NCBI RefSeq assembly: GCF_965227735.1
Contig: NZ_OZ245776.1
Coordinates: 3,596,001 to 3,660,000, forward strand
Reading direction: 5' to 3'
From: Larkinella sp965227735
Lineage (GTDB): Bacteria > Bacteroidota > Bacteroidia > Cytophagales > Spirosomataceae
Length of the DNA: 64,000 nucleotides
The notes beneath the pieces were generated by a model. It had not been told where the DNA came from and ran no database searches. It was given only the letters and a program-made list of their open reading frames with translations. The position numbers were made by a program, and so were the translations under genes. Shown here piece after piece: positions 50,089 to 58,511 of the stretch (the stretch's first letter is position 1; each line of letters begins with the position of its first letter).

Positions 50089-50421
50089 TCAAAACACCAC
50101 TTCTATTCCAAAATCATTAATTTGCACCATCGACGGGGCCTGCTGGTTGCGCAGTTCGGTGGCAATGCGTTGAATGATTTCGGTTCGGCGCGGGGTGGCG
50201 ACTTTGGCCCCGGCACTCCGGCAGTAGGCAGGCCATTGTTCGTTGCCCGGAACGAAAACGTAGATGGAAGTCAACATGCGTTCGTACGAAAACCGCAACG
50301 TCAGCATGGATTCACGGTAGCTGATCCACCCGGATAAACCGGTGTGTTCCATTTCAACGGTGTAATTGGTCAATGGAGTGGCCATAGGGGTCCGGGTAGC
50401 CCAAGAGTTCATCAAATTCAT
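50089..50421 (-). CDS. Small protein of unknown function, divergent from the deacetylase gene (110 aa)
   Basis: The ATG at 50421 (MNLMNSWATRTPMATPL) is preferred because the longer reading frame overlaps the divergent deacetylase gene. The 110 residues contain ISYRESMLTLRFSYERMLTSI and a closing MVQINDFGIEVVF, both beta-like. There is no signal peptide or recognisable domain. The GC-rich, codon-like composition argues for a gene, though conservation would have to be checked. Confidence 0.55.
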   Translation of the reverse strand: MNLMNSWATRTPMATPLTNYTVEMEHTGLSGWISYRESMLTLRFSYERMLTSIYVFVPGNEQWPAYCRSAGAKVATPRRTEIIQRIATELRNQQAPSMVQINDFGIEVVF

Positions 50422-50455
50422 GATACGGTGTTTTTGGAAGTAATGGTGTCCCGCT

Positions 50456-51274
50456 ATGCTGATCGTTTGGTTGTGTTTACTGTATTGGGCTATCGCTCCT
50501 AAGATCGATAATTGCGTAAAAGATGCAGCCCGGGTCGCCGACGTTGCACGCAACGACACAAACCCCGAAAAATATATTTCGCGGCACCGGGGGGCCATCA
50601 TCCGGGGCGACACAACCGCCCGGCGGCTGGCGATCGTGTTTACGGGTGATGAATACGCCGATGGTGGCGAACAAATCCGGCAGAAACTAGCGCATCACCG
50701 GGTTGCTGCTTCGTTTTTTCTGACGGGCCGGTTTTATCGCAATCCGGTTTTTCAATCCCTGATCCGAAGCCTGAAAAAAGACGGTCATTACCTCGGCGCG
50801 CATTCTGACGCCCATCTGCTGTATTGCGACTGGACAAAGCGCGACAGCCTTTTGGTAACCCAAACACAGTTTCGCAACGATCTGGAGCAGAATTACGCAG
50901 CCATGCAATCCTACGGTATCTTGAAAAAAGACGCCCGGTATTTTCTGCCGCCCTACGAATGGTATAACGACAGCATTGCCGCCTGGACCAAAACCGCGGG
51001 TTTTCAACTCATCTCCTATACGCCCGGCACCCTCAGCCACGCCGATTATACAACGCCCGATCTGAAAAATTACCGCAGCAGCCGGGTCATTCTAGAATCC
51101 ATTTATGCGTATGAGCAGCGGCAGCCAGCCGGCTTGAACGGTTTTATTCTCTTGCTTCACGTTGGGACACACCCCGCCCGAACCGATAAACTCTATGCGC
51201 ACCTGGACGAACTTCTTGAGTATTTACAGCAGAAAAAATACCGGCTGGTGCGGGTCGATGAATTAATTCGATAA
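50456..51274 (+). CDS. Polysaccharide deacetylase, NodB-like (272 aa)
   Basis: A CE4-type carbohydrate esterase. An N-terminal hydrophobic stretch (MLIVWLCLLYWAIAP) targets it to the envelope. The catalytic segment FTGDEYADGG replaces the canonical TFDDG; the metal-ligand histidines are in HSDAH, motif 3 is RYFLPPYEWYN and the late catalytic His is in ILLLHVGTHP. Such proteins remove N-acetyl groups from chitin-like glycans or peptidoglycan; the first-motif change (Gly-Asp for Asp-Asp) is seen in a Bacteroidota subgroup. It is divergent from the 110-aa gene by 34 nt. Confidence 0.88.
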   Translation: MLIVWLCLLYWAIAPKIDNCVKDAARVADVARNDTNPEKYISRHRGAIIRGDTTARRLAIVFTGDEYADGGEQIRQKLAHHRVAASFFLTGRFYRNPVFQSLIRSLKKDGHYLGAHSDAHLLYCDWTKRDSLLVTQTQFRNDLEQNYAAMQSYGILKKDARYFLPPYEWYNDSIAAWTKTAGFQLISYTPGTLSHADYTTPDLKNYRSSRVILESIYAYEQRQPAGLNGFILLLHVGTHPARTDKLYAHLDELLEYLQQKKYRLVRVDELIR

Positions 51275-51416
51275 GGAACATATAACAAAGTATACTTTCT
51301 CCGTTTTTCTGTTGATTCATGCAACAGTCCGCTGTGAATCAATGTCTTTCCCTTGTTTTTCAGAATTGCCCCGCCTGTTTGCTAACCCGGCATTGCTCCT
51401 GTAAAAATATTTTTTT

Positions 51417-51458
51417 AACTACAATTGTAGTTGTAACTATTAAAATTTGTTAACTTTC
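51417..51458 (+). promoter_or_regulatory. BlaI/MecI-like operator and promoter of the barrel/GLPGLI operon
   Basis: AACTACAATTGTAGTT (51417-51432) is a perfect 16-bp palindrome containing TACA-N2-TGTA, the core of BlaI/MecI operators. A TTG (51431-51433) with 17 nt to TAACTTTC (51451-51458, one mismatch to TAnnTTTG) gives a promoter that the palindrome would occlude. No blaI gene is in the window. Confidence 0.7.
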
Positions 51459-51520
51459 AGCAACGGATGTTAATTCTTTCCAATTTGCCGGTGCGTATTG
51501 CAAACTGAATCCTGTTCCCT

Positions 51521-54349
51521 ATGAAAAAACTTTTCCTGCTGCTGTTACTAACAGTATGTTGTCAGGCGGCTTTTGCCCAACAGTCGAACCGGATCACCAT
51601 CCGCGGCTCCATCACCGATACGTCCAAAGCCGTCATGCCCGGAGCAACCGTCATGCTTCTGACCCCGAAAGACTCCGCACTGGTCAATTTTGGCCGAACC
51701 AACGACAAAGGGGCTTTTGAATTCCGGAATGTAAAGCGGGCTCCATACATTTTGAAAGTATCGTACGTCGGTTTTTTGCCCTTGCAGGTCGAAGTGAATC
51801 CCGACAACAGCGAGGTGACCGACCTGGGGGCCTTGCCCATCAAGCCCATTCAGAAGGAATTACTGGAAGTAGTCATTAAAGCGGCCAAAGCACCGCTGAG
51901 CATTCGGGGCGATACCATCGAGTACAATGCCGCTTCGTTCAAAGTACCGCCCGGATCGACGGTAGAAGAACTGCTCCGCAAACTGCCGGGCATGCAGGTC
52001 GACCAGGAAGGGAACATCAAAGCCCAGGGCGAAAACGTCACGAAAGTCACCGTGGATGGAAAAACGTTCTTTGGCTCAGATCCTAAACTAGCCACCAAAA
52101 ACCTTCCGGCCGACGCTATTTCGAAGGTGCAGGTGTTCAACGACAAAACAGAAGCCGCCAAGACGACCGGTATCGACGACGGAAAAAGGGAAAAAGCCGT
52201 TAACCTGGAATTGAAGGAAAGCCACCGTAAAGGCGGTTTCGGAAAAGTAACGGCAGGCGTCGGAACGAAAGACCGGTTTCAGCTTCGGGGGAATTACAAC
52301 CGCTTCAATACGAAAGAGCAAATGTCGGTGATTGGTCTCGGCAACAACATCAACCAGACCGGTTTATCCTTCGATGATTACCAGGATTTTCGCGGAAGCC
52401 AGTCCTTCAACTGGGAAGATCAGGGCGATTTCGGGTTCTACAGCGGAGGAGTCTATTTCTTTGGGGGCGACGATGGCATCGGGGTTCCGATCACGGGCGG
52501 GGGTAGCAACAGCCGGGGCTTTTCCCGCAACTATGCCGGGGGAGCGAACTACAATTACGATACCAAAAAGACCAAACTCAGCTCCAATTATTTCTACAAC
52601 CAGAGCGGTCTGACGCTCAACTCGGATTTAGAAAAAGAGACCTTTCTGCCCAATAGTTCATTCCTGAATACGGACCACAAGAGCCAGGGTAGCCTGACCC
52701 GAAATCACCGGGGCAGTGCGCGGTTCGAGCAGAAAATCGATTCGCTCAATACGCTGGTGATCATCGGCAACCTGCGCGCCAACAACGGCAACACGAACCT
52801 GTTCAGCGATCAGAACTTTTTTGAAGGACCCAATCAGGAAACGCGCACCAGCCAGACCAATTTTGCCAACTACAACCAGTTCAACGGTTTTCAGTTGGCG
52901 ACAACGGCAATTTACCGGCACACCTTCCGGAAGAAAGGGCGCAACTTTGCCGCCAGCCTGGCCTACAACGTGAACGATACCGATGGGTCGGCCCAGCAAC
53001 GTTCGACCAACACCTATTTTAATGATACCACCGCCACCGGCCCGACGGTTTTCCGCATCAACCAGGACAACATCACCAGCAGTTTGCGAACCGAAATCAA
53101 GTCCAGCTTGGATTATACGGAACCCTTATCAAAAACAACGTTCTGGGAAACGTTTTACAACTTCAGCCGACGCAACGACAAGGTCGATCGCGATGTGTTT
53201 GATGTCGGTGACCAGATTTCCGTTCGGAATGAAACCCTGAGCCGGTATTATACCAACGATTTTACCTACAATCGCATTGGATCTTTGATTCGTTATTCCG
53301 ACAAAGGATTCAATGTGTCGGGCGGTTTGGCGGGTATGTGGTTTCACCAGGCCGGGCAATTTGCCTCGAATCAGGGAGCCTCTAATTTTACGAAAGTCGA
53401 CCGCAATTATTTCTCGGTTGTTCCCAATGTCAGCATAAACTACAACAAGAAGAACAAACGGTTTAACGCCGGTTACAACGTCAATGTCAACCAGCCACAA
53501 ACCAGCGATTTGCAACCGGTTGTCGACAACAGCAATCCCCGCTTCATTCGGGAAGGAAATCCCGATTTGCTACCCTCGCTCACACACCGGGTCAGTGGCG
53601 GATTTGGCGTCTTCAATCCCGGTAGCTTTGTCAACGTGTTCGTCAATGTCAACTACGGGTACAACATCAATCAAATCGTTTATAATCAAACGGTTAATGA
53701 ATTGCGGGTAACGACTACCCGCCCGGAGAACATCAGCGGTGGAACCACCAAAGGAGGAAGCGTTTATTTTAGTTTCCCGATAAAAAAGACGAAAGCGGTG
53801 CTGAATACGAATTTTTACACCAACCTCAACAAATTCCCGACGTTTATCAATGGCGTACCGAACCAAACCAACAACAACAATTACAACGCCTACATGAGCC
53901 TGGATTTGACGCCGAGCGAAAAATTTACGTTTTATCCGACGTTTAACTTTAGCATCACGGATACGAAATATTCCGTCAATACGGCGCAAAACCTGACGAT
54001 TTATAATTACAACTACGGCGGTAACATGAACGTCCAGTTGCCAAAAGGAATTTTCTTCAACGGGCGGATGAATTATCAGATTTACAAAAATCCCAAATTT
54101 GACTTCAGACAGGAGTTGCCGATTTTGAACCTGGCCGTTTACAAACTCTTCCTCAAAGACAACAAAGCGGAGGTGCGGCTGACGGCCTATGACGTATTCA
54201 ACAAAAACCGGGGCATTACGCAACAGGCTTACCAGAACTACGTTCAAACCGAACGGGTTCAAACCCTGGCGCGGTATTTCATGCTCTCCTTTTCGTATAA
54301 CCTACGGGGCCTGAAGTCGCAAATGCGTCAAAATAACTACATTTATTAA
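51521..54349 (+). CDS. Outer-membrane beta-barrel protein, TonB-receptor-like (942 aa)
   Basis: An outer-membrane protein with a signal peptide (MKKLFLLLLLTVCCQAAFAQ) and a carboxypeptidase-regulatory domain (about 25-110, IRGSITDTSKAVMPGATVML). A plug-like domain (about 125-215, PPGSTVEELLRKLPGMQVDQ) and a long OMP_b-brl_3 barrel ending FSYNLRGLKSQ follow. The barrel is rich in Asn/Tyr, as usual. It belongs with the GLPGLI gene 16 nt downstream, probably under BlaI-type control. Such pairs are known in the phylum but their ligand is unknown. Confidence 0.9.
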   Translation: MKKLFLLLLLTVCCQAAFAQQSNRITIRGSITDTSKAVMPGATVMLLTPKDSALVNFGRTNDKGAFEFRNVKRAPYILKVSYVGFLPLQVEVNPDNSEVTDLGALPIKPIQKELLEVVIKAAKAPLSIRGDTIEYNAASFKVPPGSTVEELLRKLPGMQVDQEGNIKAQGENVTKVTVDGKTFFGSDPKLATKNLPADAISKVQVFNDKTEAAKTTGIDDGKREKAVNLELKESHRKGGFGKVTAGVGTKDRFQLRGNYNRFNTKEQMSVIGLGNNINQTGLSFDDYQDFRGSQSFNWEDQGDFGFYSGGVYFFGGDDGIGVPITGGGSNSRGFSRNYAGGANYNYDTKKTKLSSNYFYNQSGLTLNSDLEKETFLPNSSFLNTDHKSQGSLTRNHRGSARFEQKIDSLNTLVIIGNLRANNGNTNLFSDQNFFEGPNQETRTSQTNFANYNQFNGFQLATTAIYRHTFRKKGRNFAASLAYNVNDTDGSAQQRSTNTYFNDTTATGPTVFRINQDNITSSLRTEIKSSLDYTEPLSKTTFWETFYNFSRRNDKVDRDVFDVGDQISVRNETLSRYYTNDFTYNRIGSLIRYSDKGFNVSGGLAGMWFHQAGQFASNQGASNFTKVDRNYFSVVPNVSINYNKKNKRFNAGYNVNVNQPQTSDLQPVVDNSNPRFIREGNPDLLPSLTHRVSGGFGVFNPGSFVNVFVNVNYGYNINQIVYNQTVNELRVTTTRPENISGGTTKGGSVYFSFPIKKTKAVLNTNFYTNLNKFPTFINGVPNQTNNNNYNAYMSLDLTPSEKFTFYPTFNFSITDTKYSVNTAQNLTIYNYNYGGNMNVQLPKGIFFNGRMNYQIYKNPKFDFRQELPILNLAVYKLFLKDNKAEVRLTAYDVFNKNRGITQQAYQNYVQTERVQTLARYFMLSFSYNLRGLKSQMRQNNYIY

Positions 54350-54365
54350 TCAGCAGGAACCGCAA

Positions 54366-55118
54366 ATGATAATGAAAAAGCTTCTGATTCTTCTTCTCGT
54401 AATGATCGGGGCGCCGTCAATGGCCCAAAAAATGGAAGGTGTCGTTACGTATGACCGCACGCAGGATTACGTTAAAATCATGTCCCGGATGACGTTTTTG
54501 AGCCTGGATCAGAAAGAGCGCATGAAGGCCACCAACAAAAACTACAGCAGCCGCCCCACCCAAATGGTGCTGTATTTCAACGAAGATCAAAGTCTGTATA
54601 CCAACGAAAGTGAGTACTGGCGGAGCGAAAACGGTCAGTGGTCCTACCGAAACAGCGATTACATCATCCGCCGTGATTTCAAACAGGAAACCAAGTCGGA
54701 CGTAATCGAAATGCTGGGGAGAACCTACCTCATCGACGATTCCCTGAAAACGCCCCAATGGAAGATTCTGAACCAGTTGAAAGACATCGCCGGCCACATC
54801 TGCATGAAGGCCGAAACCGAAGACCCCATCAAGCAACAGAAGGTTGTCGCCTGGTTTGCCCAGGACATTCCGGTTTCGGCCGGACCCGAGCAGTATTTCG
54901 GCTTACCGGGCCTGATTCTGGAACTGGATCTTAACGACGGCGATGTGGTCATTACCGCCAGCAAGATTGAGATGCGGGATGTCTCGAAAGAGTTAACCGC
55001 TACCAAAAAAATCAAAGGCAGGAAAATCAAAACCGCTGACTACGATAAATTGATCAAAGACCATATCCAGACCAGCACCAAAGCCCAGGAAAACCCGTAT
55101 TGGACGATACGGTATTGA
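54366..55118 (+). CDS. GLPGLI-family exported protein (250 aa)
   Basis: A member of the Bacteroidota-specific GLPGLI family, recognised by YFGLPGLILELDL. A signal peptide (MIMKKLLILLLVMIGAPSMA) is followed by a beta-rich domain containing VTYDRTQDYVKIMS. Function is unknown for the family, but members usually sit beside TonB-type barrels, as here (16 nt downstream of the barrel gene). It is the last gene of that operon and converges with the GMC gene. Confidence 0.93.
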   Translation: MIMKKLLILLLVMIGAPSMAQKMEGVVTYDRTQDYVKIMSRMTFLSLDQKERMKATNKNYSSRPTQMVLYFNEDQSLYTNESEYWRSENGQWSYRNSDYIIRRDFKQETKSDVIEMLGRTYLIDDSLKTPQWKILNQLKDIAGHICMKAETEDPIKQQKVVAWFAQDIPVSAGPEQYFGLPGLILELDLNDGDVVITASKIEMRDVSKELTATKKIKGRKIKTADYDKLIKDHIQTSTKAQENPYWTIRY

Positions 55119-55135
55119 ATTTAATGATGAGTTAT

Positions 55136-55181
55136 GAATGATGAACGATGAATGCGTCACCCCATTCATCGTTCATCATTC
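55136..55181. repeat. Hairpin between convergent GLPGLI and GMC genes
   Basis: A perfect 19-bp inverted repeat (55136-55154 with 55163-55181; word AATGATGAACGATGAA) with an 8-nt loop. It shares its sequence words with hairpins at 23782-23870 and 63403-63483. It may terminate both convergent genes. Confidence 0.85.
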
Positions 55182-55182
55182 C

Positions 55183-56895
55183 TTACAGGTTCCCCTTCTT
55201 GAGCTCCACAGCGGCATAATTGGCGGCCCGGGCCGTCAGCGCCATAAACGTAATCGACGGGTTTTGGTTGCCGACCGAGGTCATGCACGCCCCGTCGGTG
55301 ACGAAAACGTTTTTGACGTTGTGAAACTGATTCCATTTGTTCAGCAGCGACGTTTTAGGGTCTTTCCCCATCCTGACACCGCCCATTTCGTGAATATCCA
55401 GCCCCGGATTGCGGTTATCGTCATAAGACGCGATGTTTTTACACCCTGATTTGTCGAGCATTTCGGCCCCCTGCACCAGAAAGTCTTTCAGGATTTTCAC
55501 ATCATTGTCGTCGTACCCCACCGACGTAATCAGTTGCGGAATGCCCCAGGGATCTTTCTGATCAGTACTGAGACGAACGTGGTTTTCGTATTTTGGAACG
55601 GTTTCGGCCTGCATCATCATGTAGACGCTCCAGTCGCCCGGCGTCAGCAGACTTTCTTTAAATTCCGCCCCGAATCCTTCCTGCCCGTTGCCACGTCCCC
55701 AACCGGCACGGCTGGCACTGAACGCTACCATATACCCCCGCTGAAAGTCCGTTTCCTGCTTTTTCACGTTCCGGAAGGAAGGCATAAAAGCCGTGGTCGG
55801 TCGACGTCCGTAGAAATACTGGTCCTTGTAGCCCTCAAACGAAGCCGTCAGACTGCCCCGGTAATTATGGAAGGCTACATAACGACCCAGCAAACCGTTG
55901 TCGTTGCCCAGGCCATTCGGAAAGCGTTTTGAAGTCGAATTCAATAACACCAGATTGGAATTCAGACAGGCCGCGTTGACAAAGATGATTTTGGCAAAAT
56001 ACTCGGTCGTTTGCTTCGTATGAGCGTCGATCACCCGCACACCAGTTGCCTTGCCTTTCTGCTCATCGTAAATGATGGAATGAACGACCGAGTCGGGCCG
56101 AATCGTCAGATTACCGGTTTTGGCCGCCCACGGCAATGTCGCGGAGTTGGAACTGAAATAACCGCCAAACGGACAACCCCGGTAGCAAAGATGACGTGCC
56201 TGACACTGCCCGCGTCCCTGCTGCAAATGAATGGGCTGCGGTTTGGTCAGGTGGGCGCAGCGGCCAATGATCACGTGCCGGTCGGCGTAGTTGGTTTTAA
56301 CCGCCGTCTGGATGTGTTTTTCGACGCAGTTCAGTTCAAAAGGCGGCAGGAACTCGCCGTCGGGCAGGCTGTCGATCCCGTCTTTGTTGCCACTGATGCC
56401 GACAAACTTCTCGACCCGGCTATACCAGGGCGCGAGGTCGGCGTAGCGAATGGGCCAGTCGACGGCAAAACCGTCGCGGGCCGGAGCAACAAATTCGTAG
56501 TCGCTCCACCGCTGGGTCTGCCGCGCCCAGATCAGCGATTTTCCGCCGACCTGATAGCCCCGAATCCAGTCGAACGGTTTTTCCTGAATATACGGATGTT
56601 CGGCATCTTTCACGAAATACTGCTGCGTGGCCTCGTCCAGCGCGTAACATTTGGTGGCTACGGGATTGGCCACCTCAAACGTGTCGGGCATCCGGTTGCG
56701 GTGGGGCAGATCCCACGGATTGGCCATCGCTGTTGGGTAGTCGGTGATGTGTTTCACCATCCGGCCCCGTTCCAGCACCAGGGTTTTCAGTCCCTTTTCA
56801 CACAGTTCCTTAGCTGCCCAGCCCCCGCTGATTCCCGAGCCGATGACGATGGCGTCGTAGCTCATTTGTTCTTTGGCCTTTCCGTTGAGATTCAT
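55183..56895 (-). CDS. GMC-family FAD oxidoreductase (570 aa)
   Basis: A glucose-methanol-choline family flavoenzyme, probably oxidising a sugar or sugar alcohol. The N-terminal FAD motif is AIVIGSGISGGWAAKEL, with VLERGR; WIRGYQVGGKSLIW is the second FAD-contacting segment, and the C-terminal catalytic histidine lies in DIHEMGGVRMG, followed by NQNPSITFMALTAR. A cysteine-rich LCYRGCPFGGYF loop is characteristic of the larger bacterial subgroup. The ATG at 56895 is used. No Tat or Sec signal is visible in it. A dispersed palindrome separates it from the transposase gene. Confidence 0.9.
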   Translation of the reverse strand: MNLNGKAKEQMSYDAIVIGSGISGGWAAKELCEKGLKTLVLERGRMVKHITDYPTAMANPWDLPHRNRMPDTFEVANPVATKCYALDEATQQYFVKDAEHPYIQEKPFDWIRGYQVGGKSLIWARQTQRWSDYEFVAPARDGFAVDWPIRYADLAPWYSRVEKFVGISGNKDGIDSLPDGEFLPPFELNCVEKHIQTAVKTNYADRHVIIGRCAHLTKPQPIHLQQGRGQCQARHLCYRGCPFGGYFSSNSATLPWAAKTGNLTIRPDSVVHSIIYDEQKGKATGVRVIDAHTKQTTEYFAKIIFVNAACLNSNLVLLNSTSKRFPNGLGNDNGLLGRYVAFHNYRGSLTASFEGYKDQYFYGRRPTTAFMPSFRNVKKQETDFQRGYMVAFSASRAGWGRGNGQEGFGAEFKESLLTPGDWSVYMMMQAETVPKYENHVRLSTDQKDPWGIPQLITSVGYDDNDVKILKDFLVQGAEMLDKSGCKNIASYDDNRNPGLDIHEMGGVRMGKDPKTSLLNKWNQFHNVKNVFVTDGACMTSVGNQNPSITFMALTARAANYAAVELKKGNL

Positions 56896-56931
56896 CAAAT
56901 AGAAGCGGTTAAATCCATTCGCAAGTTAAAC

Positions 56932-56972
56932 AAAAACCCCTGTCAGGTTTTCAAAACCTGACAGGGGTTTTT
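56932..56972. repeat. REP palindrome, left of the Y1 transposase
   Basis: A perfect 41-bp palindrome (20-nt arms around a single C at 56952). Its half-site CCTGTCAGGTTTT recurs in the palindrome at the far end of the transposase gene. Confidence 0.9.
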
Positions 56973-56998
56973 ACGTCTAAACAGATAAAACTTCCGTT

Positions 56999-57595
56999 AT
57001 GTCAGCTAGCCCCCTTCCTCTGTTGCCTGATCAGTATTATCACATCTATAACCATGCAAACGCATCGGACTTATTGTTTCGGGAACCGCCTAACTACCAG
57101 TATTTTCTGAAAAAATACGCAGAACACTGCGCGCCGGTAGTCGATACTTTCGCCTATTGTTTGATGCCCAACCATTTTCATTTATTTGTTCGCATAAAGT
57201 CTGAAAGCGAGCTGGTATCTCATTTTGAAATGCCTGAAAATCTGAGTTCTCTGGAATTACAGGATAAAATAACCTTTCAACTCAGTCAAATATTTTCGAA
57301 TTTCTTCAATGCATACGCCAAAGCCTATAACCGGCGATTTGAGCGAAAAGGAGCCTTATTCCCGAATCCTTTCAAAAGAAAAGAAGTAAGCGATGAACGA
57401 TATTACAACCAACTTATTTACTATATCCACCACAATCCCGTCAAACACGGTTTTTGCAAAGAATTAGTTAAATGGCCGCATTCTTCTTTTCAATCATTGA
57501 TTTCTGAAAAACCGACTTTATTATGTCGCAATGAAGTTTTGAGTTGGTTCGGTGGGCGGGCTGCCTTCATGGCTTTTCACCGAGATACGGTTTAA
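56999..57595 (+). CDS. REP-associated tyrosine (Y1) transposase, RAYT (198 aa)
   Basis: A single-strand DNA transposase of the IS200/IS605-related Y1 class. The HUH motif is His59-Phe-His61 in MPNHFHLFVRI, the expected downstream tyrosine lies in DERYYNQLIYYIHHNP, and GYHIYNHANASD-like text near the N-terminus is typical of RAYTs. Unlike IS200 elements, RAYTs are usually present once and are linked to short palindromes that they mobilise. Here a matching palindrome lies on each side (56932-56972, 57589-57653). The last codon and stop of the gene lie inside the right palindrome. Intact and probably active. Confidence 0.92.
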   Translation: MSASPLPLLPDQYYHIYNHANASDLLFREPPNYQYFLKKYAEHCAPVVDTFAYCLMPNHFHLFVRIKSESELVSHFEMPENLSSLELQDKITFQLSQIFSNFFNAYAKAYNRRFERKGALFPNPFKRKEVSDERYYNQLIYYIHHNPVKHGFCKELVKWPHSSFQSLISEKPTLLCRNEVLSWFGGRAAFMAFHRDTV

Positions 57596-57653
57596 AATGG
57601 ACAGACACCTGTCAGGTTTTCAAAACCTGACAGGTGTCTGTCCATTTTAAACC
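57589..57653. repeat. REP palindrome, right of the Y1 transposase
   Basis: A perfect palindrome with 32-nt arms (57589-57620, 57622-57653) around one C. It contains the left palindrome's 27-bp core plus an additional GACAGACA extension. The TAA stop of the transposase (57593-57595) is in its left arm. Confidence 0.9.
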
Positions 57654-57677
57654 AGTTATTATTTACATTCCCATACC

Positions 57678-58394
57678 CTACTCCACCGGCGAATCGATCA
57701 CCCTCACGATTTTCCAGATGCCGCGAATGTCTTTCAACGGAACCGTAACACTGCCACCGTTTGGATTATCGGAATGCAGCGTTAACCGCTGTTTGGTCAA
57801 CAATTCGTTGTCTTTGATGCGTTTAACGACGAAAAAATCGCGGTAAATCACCGCAAAGATGCCGCCCGACTGGTATTCCCAATTGTTCGGGTCTACCAGA
57901 ATCGCCAGTACTTTCGCTCCGTTTGCCAGTTGTGGCGTCATGCTGTTGCCCGAAACCTCGATAACGACCGGGTCCTTGTGATTGCCCACCAGATGAACTG
58001 GAACGCGGTACGTTTCCATCTGTGCCATGCTGATTCCTTCAATGTAGGTCTCGATGAAGCTCGCGTAGAAACGCGTCGGCACAAAAGGAAGATCGGTATA
58101 CCGTACTTCCAGTTCAATAATTTTTCCGTTCTGCTCCGGCTCGTCCAACACGGGTTTTTGCCCCCGCAACAGAAAGTCGGCCCGTACCTGCGGATACTGC
58201 TCCAACAACCGCATGATGGTATCATACGATGGTTTAGCGCGGCCGTTCAGGATGTTATAAAACTTCGATGAGTTCTCACCCAGGTCTTTGGCAGCCTGGT
58301 AGATACTGATTTCCAGCGCGTCAAATACTTGCCGCAACCGCTCCTGAATCGGCTCTAAACCCTCCTCAAAAGATTTTCCGGGTTCGTTAAACAT
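57678..58394 (-). CDS. S24/LexA-like repressor with XRE helix-turn-helix (238 aa)
   Basis: A transcription regulator with an N-terminal HTH (about 25-65, ISIYQAAKDLGENSSKFYNI) and a C-terminal S24 peptidase domain. The Ser-Lys dyad is Ser151 (VSGNSMTPQL) and Lys191 (FFVVKRIKDN). The usual Ala-Gly cleavage site is not evident; the corresponding region reads RFYASFIE (Ala111-Ser112). The ATG at 58394 is preferred over an AT-rich upstream extension. It is divergent from the DinB-like polymerase over 117 nt holding a palindromic operator, an arrangement typical of an SOS-type switch. Confidence 0.9.
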   Translation of the reverse strand: MFNEPGKSFEEGLEPIQERLRQVFDALEISIYQAAKDLGENSSKFYNILNGRAKPSYDTIMRLLEQYPQVRADFLLRGQKPVLDEPEQNGKIIELEVRYTDLPFVPTRFYASFIETYIEGISMAQMETYRVPVHLVGNHKDPVVIEVSGNSMTPQLANGAKVLAILVDPNNWEYQSGGIFAVIYRDFFVVKRIKDNELLTKQRLTLHSDNPNGGSVTVPLKDIRGIWKIVRVIDSPVE

Positions 58395-58412
58395 AATATA
58401 GTTGTTGACTTT

Positions 58413-58430
58413 TATAATATAAGTATTATA
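58413..58430. promoter_or_regulatory. Candidate operator between repressor and dinB
   Basis: TATAATA-TAAG-TATTATA (58413-58430), a perfect inverted repeat with 7-nt arms 18 nt before the repressor start. It is a likely binding site for the S24 protein, although the sequence is AT-rich and could arise by chance. Confidence 0.5.
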
Positions 58431-58511
58431 TATTGTGATCAAATTTACTAAATAAAACAACAAATCCGATGAAAACTACCAGAATAATATTATACGATAG
58501 CTAAAAAAAGG

